Positions 58,749-64,000 of a stretch of DNA of 64,000 nucleotides are shown one piece after another. Position 1 is the first letter of the stretch. Every line of letters starts with the position of its first letter. Location of the stretch: assembly GCF_008123965.1 (NCBI RefSeq), contig NZ_VSTH01000014.1, forward strand, positions 124,001 to 188,000, given 5' to 3'. The notes beneath the pieces were generated by a model. The model was not told the origin of the DNA. It did no database searches and saw nothing but the letters and a program-made list of their open reading frames with translations. Position numbers and translations under genes: made by a program. The stretch is from Bradyrhizobium hipponense. Lineage in GTDB: Bacteria > Pseudomonadota > Alphaproteobacteria > Rhizobiales > Xanthobacteraceae.

Positions 58749-60694
58749 GCGGCGGCGCCATGCGGCTGGTGCGTCTGGTCGTCCCACAGCTTGCGATAGG
58801 TGCCGTTCTTCGCCAACAGCTCGGCATGCGAGCCGCGCTCGATCGCCCTGCCCCCTGAAATCACGATGATCTCGTCCATCTCGACTACCGAGCTCAGGCG
58901 GTGGGTCGACCAGATCATGGTGCGGCCCTTGGCGACCTTCAGCAATGTTCGGTTGATCGCGGCCTCCGTGGTCTGGTCCAGCGCCGAGGTCGCCTCGTCC
59001 AGGAGCAGCACGGAGGGATTGCGGATGATCGCGCGCGCGATCGCGATGCGCTGGCGCTGGCCGCCCGACAGGGTCTCGCCGCGCTCGCCGACCGGCGTGT
59101 CGTATCGCTGCGGCAGACTCATGATGTAGCGGTGGATCTCGGCTTTCTTGGCGGCCTCCTCCACCTCTTCGTCGGTGGCGCCCTCCTTGCCGAGGCGGAT
59201 GTTCTCGCGGATCGACATGTTGAACAGCATGTTCTCCTGGAACACGACCGCCATGCTCCGACGCAGCGAGTCCAGCGTCACCTTGCGGACATCGACGCCG
59301 TCGATGGTGACGCGCCCCTCGTCCGGCACGTAGAGCCGCAGGATCAGGTTGAGAAGCGTGCTCTTGCCGGAGCCGCTCGGACCGACGATGGCGATCCGCT
59401 TGCCGACATCGAGCTTGAGGCTGAGATTGTCCAGCACTGGAGTCTGGCTGCCTTCGTACTGGAACGTCACGCGGTCGAAGGTGATGTCGTGGGTGACGCG
59501 CGGCAAATCCGGCGCGCCGGCGCGATCGGCGCCGCGAGTCGGCTCGTCGAGCAGCTCCTGGATGTGACGGATCGCGGCGGCCGAGGAAATCGATATCGGA
59601 ACGAAATGCATCACGTGGGCGATGTTGTAGGAGACCTCCCAGAACGCGCTCTCGAAGGTAACGAAGGTGCCGATGGTGATCTGGCCCTTGGTTGCGAGAT
59701 AGGCGCCGATCGCGAGCACGACGAGGTGCAGCAGCAGCACCGAGATGGTGACCGTCCGCTCCACCATGGTCGACAGGAACGCGGCCGAGGCGATCTTCCT
59801 GCGCGTCTCGTCGTTGCGGAAGTTGAAGAAGCCGAACATCCTGCGTTGCAGGCTGAACGCCTTGATCACGGCCTGCGCCGCCACGTTCTCCTGCACCATC
59901 CCGAGGAGCGCGGACTCGTTGAGTTTCTGCTCGTAGTTCGCCTGCACCGCCTTCGGCGTGAGCATCCGCGGCCCGATCAACGTGATCGGAAACACCAGCA
60001 GTGCGACCACCGCGAGCTGCCAGTTCAAAAAGAACATCAGGACGATGCCGGCGATCAATTCCAGGAACGGCAGCGCCGCACTGTTGGCAAACGTCTTGAC
60101 CGAGCCTTCGAAGGCCGAGAGGTCGACCGAGAAACGCGACAGGATCTCGCCGCGCTTGGTGCGGCCGAAATAGGCCGCCGGCAGGTCCTGAACGTGCTCG
60201 AACAGGCGCTTGCGCACGTCGGAAATGATGCAGGCAGCTAACCGCGCGTCCCAGCGCTCGTACCAGACCGCCACGATCGATGTGAAGATGCCGGCGGCCG
60301 CGAGCACGCCGAGGATCTTGTACAGGGCCTGGAAGTCTTCCTCACCCAGTGCGTCGTCGATCAGGTATTTCAGGCTGAGCGGCATGATGACGTTGAACAG
60401 CGTCTCGATAACGACGCCGAACCCCACGAATGCCAGCATTCGCTTGTAGTTCGTCAGGTACGGTTTGACGAAACCCAGGATGGTTGCAAGCGCGCCGGCG
60501 GCTTCGCGCGCGGTAAAGACGACGAGGTCTTCGTCCTCATCGTCGTCGTCGAGCTCCAGCTCGTCGTCCTCGCCCTCGCCGTCCTCGTCGTCCTCCAGCT
60601 CGGGCTTGTCTCCGGCCGCGAGCTTATCCTTGAGCTCGGCCGCCTCTTCCGCAGCGAGCTTCTGTTTATCGGGCGAAAGAGGCTTGGACGCCAT
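58664..60694 (-). CDS. ABC exporter (fused membrane and ATPase parts) with acidic ends
   Basis: The 676-residue protein has a type I exporter membrane domain of six segments (about 85-380) and an ATPase domain: Walker A GPSGSGKST (438-446), Q loop near 486, LSGGQ (542-546), Walker B VLLLDE (562-567) and the switch His near 598. Residues 32-56 and about 651-676 are nearly all Asp and Glu. Family relatives export lipids, glucans or peptides. It lies between, and points away from, an FAD-methyltransferase fusion gene on the same strand (133 bases upstream). The acidic tail is antisense to the serine tail of the FAD gene. Confidence 0.87.
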   Translation of the reverse strand: MASKPLSPDKQKLAAEEAAELKDKLAAGDKPELEDDEDGEGEDDELELDDDDEDEDLVVFTAREAAGALATILGFVKPYLTNYKRMLAFVGFGVVIETLFNVIMPLSLKYLIDDALGEEDFQALYKILGVLAAAGIFTSIVAVWYERWDARLAACIISDVRKRLFEHVQDLPAAYFGRTKRGEILSRFSVDLSAFEGSVKTFANSAALPFLELIAGIVLMFFLNWQLAVVALLVFPITLIGPRMLTPKAVQANYEQKLNESALLGMVQENVAAQAVIKAFSLQRRMFGFFNFRNDETRRKIASAAFLSTMVERTVTISVLLLHLVVLAIGAYLATKGQITIGTFVTFESAFWEVSYNIAHVMHFVPISISSAAAIRHIQELLDEPTRGADRAGAPDLPRVTHDITFDRVTFQYEGSQTPVLDNLSLKLDVGKRIAIVGPSGSGKSTLLNLILRLYVPDEGRVTIDGVDVRKVTLDSLRRSMAVVFQENMLFNMSIRENIRLGKEGATDEEVEEAAKKAEIHRYIMSLPQRYDTPVGERGETLSGGQRQRIAIARAIIRNPSVLLLDEATSALDQTTEAAINRTLLKVAKGRTMIWSTHRLSSVVEMDEIIVISGGRAIERGSHAELLAKNGTYRKLWDDQTHQPHGAAAHADDDSDDDDEDDDIEDDEDEDEDEEE

Positions 60695-60827
60695 GAAACC
60701 AACCGATGCTGACGGCCGGCATGACCGCAGAGAAAGCAGGGAAATAGCGCAGAGCCGCTATCGCACCGATTCTATGCGATCGGGATCAATTCGGCAAAGC
60801 AATTGGCGAATCCATCCGATCCTGCGG

Positions 60828-62888
60828 CTAGTCGTCGTCCTCGTCATCGACCTTGTCGAAGAAGGAATAACGCAGGCTGTCTGCGTCGGCATACCACTGG
60901 CCCGGGCCCTTGTTGGCGGCGAGCGTCGCCTCCCAGAGCGCATCGGTGCAGTCCTTGCGGTGCATCGACAGATCGAAGCCGTTGCCGAAGAAAAGTTCCG
61001 ACCATTCCCACCAGGTGCCGAGCTTCTTGACCCCGCGCAAAAGGTCGTAGCGGTCGATCAGCGCAGGCGCCATGTCGGAGGTGATCGAGCCGAACACGAG
61101 TCCGGTCTTGACCACGCGGTTCAACTCCCGGATCGCGCGAACCACCTGTTTCGGGGAAACATGGCAGAGGCTGGTCTCGAACACGAAATCGAACGCATCG
61201 TCCTTGAACGGCATGTCGAGGATCGAGCCGAGCTTGTTGTATCTCTTGAGCGCTTTCGGCGTCTTGGCGTGGATAGCCCGGTTGTTTTCGATGCCCCAGG
61301 CGTCGATGCCGCGCTCCCGCAGCGCGCCAACCAGCTCGCCACTGGCCGAGCCCGCGACCAGCAGCTTGGCGCCCGTGGCCTTGCCCCAGACGATGCCAAT
61401 GAGATTCATCAGGTAGTCGGGATCGGTGAATTCGCGCCATGCCTCGCTATAGGGGCCGAGGCCGCGATAGTTTTCGAAATAGTCGCGGTCGATCTTGTCG
61501 GAGATAGGCTCGTCGCCCTGCGAACGCGCGCGGCGCAGCCGCATCATCTCGCTCAGGATGATGTCAGTCGCCGCATCCGAGGAGTCGAGCAGGCCGTTCA
61601 GCGTGGAGTCGAACAGATAGTCGCCGACCAGCACGATGCCGGGGTGCTCCTTCGGCTCGGGCCGATGATTGGTCATGACGTCGCGCACGGGCAAACCGCC
61701 CGGAATCGCGTTCACCGACGACAGCCAGCGGTGGATCTTGCCTTCCATGAAATGCGCGCGCGCATCACCGAGCGAAGCCGGCAGCGATTTCAGCGCGGCA
61801 TCGATCAGCTCCTGGTCCGACAGGTTAGCGAAGGCCAGCGCATCGGAGCCGGGAATGAGCCAGTTCAGAACGCCGTGCTTGCCGACGTCGTGGCGCGCGC
61901 CCTCGTTATAGATGCAGCAGCCGCCGAAGGCTTCCGACATGCACCAGGCGCCGGAAATCCTGTCACCCCAGAACGGCGTTTCGAACAGGATCGAGACGCG
62001 CAGATAGTGCGCGGGACGATCGAAATAGGACACGTGCTTGACCATCGACTTGCGGAGCTGCTCGCCCTCCCAGCCGACGGTCCCAAGCCACGAATGCGGC
62101 AGGCAGACCAGCACGAGGTCGAAGTCGCGCGTCTCCGGCCCCTTGCCGTTCATCATCTTAAGCTGATAGCGGCCGCTCGGCGCCTTGCCCACGGTGAGCA
62201 CGCGGTGATCGAGCTGGATGTCGGCGTTGACCTCCGACTGGAGGCACTCGATGATCTGCTCATTGCCGTTCTGGATGGAATAGAGGCCGATATAGCCCTC
62301 GACATCCATCAGGTAATTCTTGAGCGCGTTGAGTCCGTTGGTGTTGTGGCTCTCGGTGGCGATGTCGGAACGTGCCATCACTTTGAAGAAGCGTTTTGCG
62401 GTCTCGTCCTCGACCTCCTCGTCGAGCACCTGCTCGGCGGTCTTGTAGGCCCAGGGGTTCTCGTTGTCGTGCGCGCCGACGCCTTCGTAGTATTCGATCG
62501 GCGACATCTGCTCGGCGCAGCGCTTGCGGAACGCCTCGATCGCAGCCGCGGTCTTGGCACCGTATTTGCGGCGCATGCCGGCCACGTCGTCGAGCAGCTC
62601 GCCACCGAACTGAACCTGTTCCGCGTCCATCGGAATCGTCTGCAAACCGAAATGCTGGATCAGCTCGCGCAGCGGGTCGGGTCCGGTCATCGAGTAGTCG
62701 TAGATCTCGGCGACGCCGGCCTCATACATGGCGGGCGCGGAATCGAATTTGCGCGTGACGATCTTGCCGCCGAGCCGGTCGGACGCCTCATAGATGGTGA
62801 CGCGGCAGAGGTCGCCGAGTTTGCGCTTCAGGTACCATGCGCTCATCAGCCCGCCGGGGCCGCCGCCTACGATTGCAAGATCAAGCAT
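60828..62888 (-). CDS. Flavin amine-oxidase-like domain fused to a SAM methyltransferase
   Basis: This 686-residue protein joins two enzymes. Residues 1-455 form an amine oxidase/phytoene desaturase-type flavoprotein: VGGGPGGLMSAWYL (7-20), YEASDRLGGKI (33-43) and the C-terminal FAD motif GIVLVGDYLFDSTLNGLLDS (about 417-436). Residues about 485-680 form a class I methyltransferase: LLVAGSASGELVGALRERG (509-527), GIEN and a DMPF...FDFVFETSLCHV motif 4 (558-576). A linker of about 30 residues joins them; the frame is open throughout. It might desaturate and methylate the same compound. The acidic last residues (DEDDD) recall the neighbouring transporter. Confidence 0.85.
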   Translation of the reverse strand: MLDLAIVGGGPGGLMSAWYLKRKLGDLCRVTIYEASDRLGGKIVTRKFDSAPAMYEAGVAEIYDYSMTGPDPLRELIQHFGLQTIPMDAEQVQFGGELLDDVAGMRRKYGAKTAAAIEAFRKRCAEQMSPIEYYEGVGAHDNENPWAYKTAEQVLDEEVEDETAKRFFKVMARSDIATESHNTNGLNALKNYLMDVEGYIGLYSIQNGNEQIIECLQSEVNADIQLDHRVLTVGKAPSGRYQLKMMNGKGPETRDFDLVLVCLPHSWLGTVGWEGEQLRKSMVKHVSYFDRPAHYLRVSILFETPFWGDRISGAWCMSEAFGGCCIYNEGARHDVGKHGVLNWLIPGSDALAFANLSDQELIDAALKSLPASLGDARAHFMEGKIHRWLSSVNAIPGGLPVRDVMTNHRPEPKEHPGIVLVGDYLFDSTLNGLLDSSDAATDIILSEMMRLRRARSQGDEPISDKIDRDYFENYRGLGPYSEAWREFTDPDYLMNLIGIVWGKATGAKLLVAGSASGELVGALRERGIDAWGIENNRAIHAKTPKALKRYNKLGSILDMPFKDDAFDFVFETSLCHVSPKQVVRAIRELNRVVKTGLVFGSITSDMAPALIDRYDLLRGVKKLGTWWEWSELFFGNGFDLSMHRKDCTDALWEATLAANKGPGQWYADADSLRYSFFDKVDDEDDD

Positions 62889-63022
62889 GTAAGTTCCGTG
62901 GTCTCCGGCCCTGCCCCTGCCACGGGACCACCGGTCTAAGCTCCCTTAGCAGAAGCCCTTTCCAGCCTGAAGGAAAGATGAACAAAGATTGATCCTGCAT
63001 CGCAACAAGCAAACAAAGCAGC

Positions 63023-63049
63023 AAAAAGGCCGGCTTGCGCCGGCCTTTT
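63023..63049 (-). terminator. rpoC: Rho-independent terminator after rpoC
   Basis: Minus-strand aaaaggccggc, loop gcaa, gccggcctttt followed by more Ts; an 11-pair stem. It lies 32 bases after the rpoC stop and separates rpoC from the FAD-methyltransferase gene. Confidence 0.85.
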
Positions 63050-63080
63050 CATTGTCCTCGGTATTCCTACGGATGAACCA

Positions 63081-64000
63081 TTATTCCGCCGGCGGCAGTG
63101 CCATCGGCTCAACTTCAGGCGCCGGCGGCACGACGGCCGCCTGCTTCTCGCGCTCGTCGAGAATCATCTTGTCGCGCTTCACGGCGACTTCGCGGATCTT
63201 GGCCATGGAGGCGCCGGTGCCTGCCGGGATCAGCCGGCCGACGATGACGTTCTCCTTGAGGCCCTCGAGCGGATCGACCTTGCCGTTGACCGCCGCTTCG
63301 GTGAGGACGCGGGTGGTCTCCTGGAACGAGGCCGCCGAGAAGAAGGAGCGGGTCTGGAGGCTCGCCTTGGTGATGCCGAGCAGAACCGGCGTTCCCGTGG
63401 CGATCTTCTTGCCCTCTTCCTTGGCCTTCTCGTTGAGCTGGTCGAACTCGATCTTGTCGACCTGCTCGCCCGAGATCATGTCCGTGTCGCCCTGGTCGGT
63501 GACTTCCACCTTCTGGAGCATCTGACGGACAATCACCTCGATGTGCTTGTCGTTGATGAGCACGCCCTGGAGCCGGTAGACCTCCTGGATCTCGTTGACC
63601 AGATAGGCCGCGAGTTCCTCGATGCCCTTGACCGCCAGGATGTCGTGCGGTGCTGGGTTGCCTTCGACGATGAAGTCGCCCTTTTCGACGATGTCGCCGT
63701 CCTGAAGGTGGATGTGCTTGCCCTTCGGGATCAGGTACTCGCGTGGCTCGTCGGTCTTGTCCATCGGCTCGATCGAGATGCGACGCTTGTTCTTGTAGTC
63801 GCGCCCGAACCGGATGGTGCCCGCGATTTCGGCGATGATCGCCGCATCCTTCGGACGCCGTGCCTCGAACAGTTCCGCCACCCGCGGCAGACCGCCGGTG
63901 ATGTCACGCGTCTTGGCGCTTTCGGTCGAGACACGGGCGAGGATGTCGCCCGCCTGGACCTTGGCACCGACGTCGACCGAGAGAATGGCGTCGACCGACA
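63081..64000 (-). CDS. rpoC: RNA polymerase beta' subunit, C-terminal part (5' end beyond window)
   Basis: About 306 residues of the C-terminal end are present. Visible are [19 protein letters not shown], the stretch [28 protein letters not shown] and [57 protein letters not shown], the universal beta' end. It is followed by a terminator. The gene continues past 64000. Confidence 0.96.
   Translation of the reverse strand, partial: SVDAILSVDVGAKVQAGDILARVSTESAKTRDITGGLPRVAELFEARRPKDAAIIAEIAGTIRFGRDYKNKRRISIEPMDKTDEPREYLIPKGKHIHLQDGDIVEKGDFIVEGNPAPHDILAVKGIEELAAYLVNEIQEVYRLQGVLINDKHIEVIVRQMLQKVEVTDQGDTDMISGEQVDKIEFDQLNEKAKEEGKKIATGTPVLLGITKASLQTRSFFSAASFQETTRVLTEAAVNGKVDPLEGLKENVIVGRLIPAGTGASMAKIREVAVKRDKMILDEREKQAAVVPPAPEVEPMALPPAE

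Noticed and set aside
60465..62939. Plus-strand frame of over 800 codons opposite the FAD-methyltransferase fusion
   Set aside because: A shadow of the real minus-strand gene; its translation is His/Arg/Ala-rich without motifs.

Overview
The window looks like core chromosome from a high-GC alphaproteobacterium of the Bradyrhizobium type. The evidence is the ribosomal gene order without rpmJ after secY, strong G/C at third codon positions, and several families of short palindromic repeats typical of that genus. Genus is an inference from style and gene content; no rRNA or tRNA gene was seen to anchor it. Most genes lie on the minus strand, so they read from high to low coordinates.

Region 1 (1-9068) holds a PAS-containing sensor protein cut by the window edge, an EamA-type exporter, a Nudix hydrolase coupled to a DapA-family lyase/aldolase, and a fatty-acid/CoA module: SDR dehydrogenase, MaoC hydratase, DUF35 OB-fold protein and SCP-2-type thiolase. 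Together the last four could carry out hydration, oxidation and C-C cleavage of an acyl-CoA. Region 2 (9069-26438) is mixed metabolism: a fused indolepyruvate ferredoxin oxidoreductase, an exported three-haem cytochrome c, a TRIC/UPF0126 channel, a PEP-mutase-like enzyme with two small dimeric alpha-beta barrel proteins, and a divergent ArsR-type regulator whose probable operator covers its own start codon. It also has an exported alpha/beta hydrolase, two unusual small exported proteins, a GST, a propionyl-CoA carboxylase beta chain and a class D beta-lactamase.

Region 3 (26557-37366) carries a FliK-like/FlhB-tail gene pair, the F1-ATPase assembly factor ATP12, an RluC-type pseudouridine synthase translationally coupled to a solitary HigA-type antitoxin, RarA coupled to a DegQ/Do protease, an OprO/P-type porin and an SDR.

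Region 4 (37505-56857) is one long minus-strand translation super-operon, in transcription order rpsL-rpsG-fusA-tuf-rpsJ-rplC-rplD-rplW-rplB-rpsS-rplV-rpsC-rplP-rpmC-rpsQ-rplN-rplX-rplE-rpsN-rpsH-rplF-rplR-rpsE-rpmD-rplO-secY-adk-rpsM-rpsK-rpoA-rplQ, closed by a good hairpin terminator after rplQ. The adenylate kinase carries a lysine/alanine-rich histone H1-like tail of about 93 residues.

Region 5 (57498-64000) separates rpsL from rpoC, which are usually close. It holds a FAD oxidoreductase, an ABC exporter with acidic tails at both ends, and a flavin oxidase fused to a SAM methyltransferase. The first two genes are convergent and overlap by 85 bp, so a polyserine tail is encoded opposite a poly-Asp/Glu tail. 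This trio is the best candidate for an undescribed system in the window. The 3' end of rpoC, with its own terminator, closes the window.
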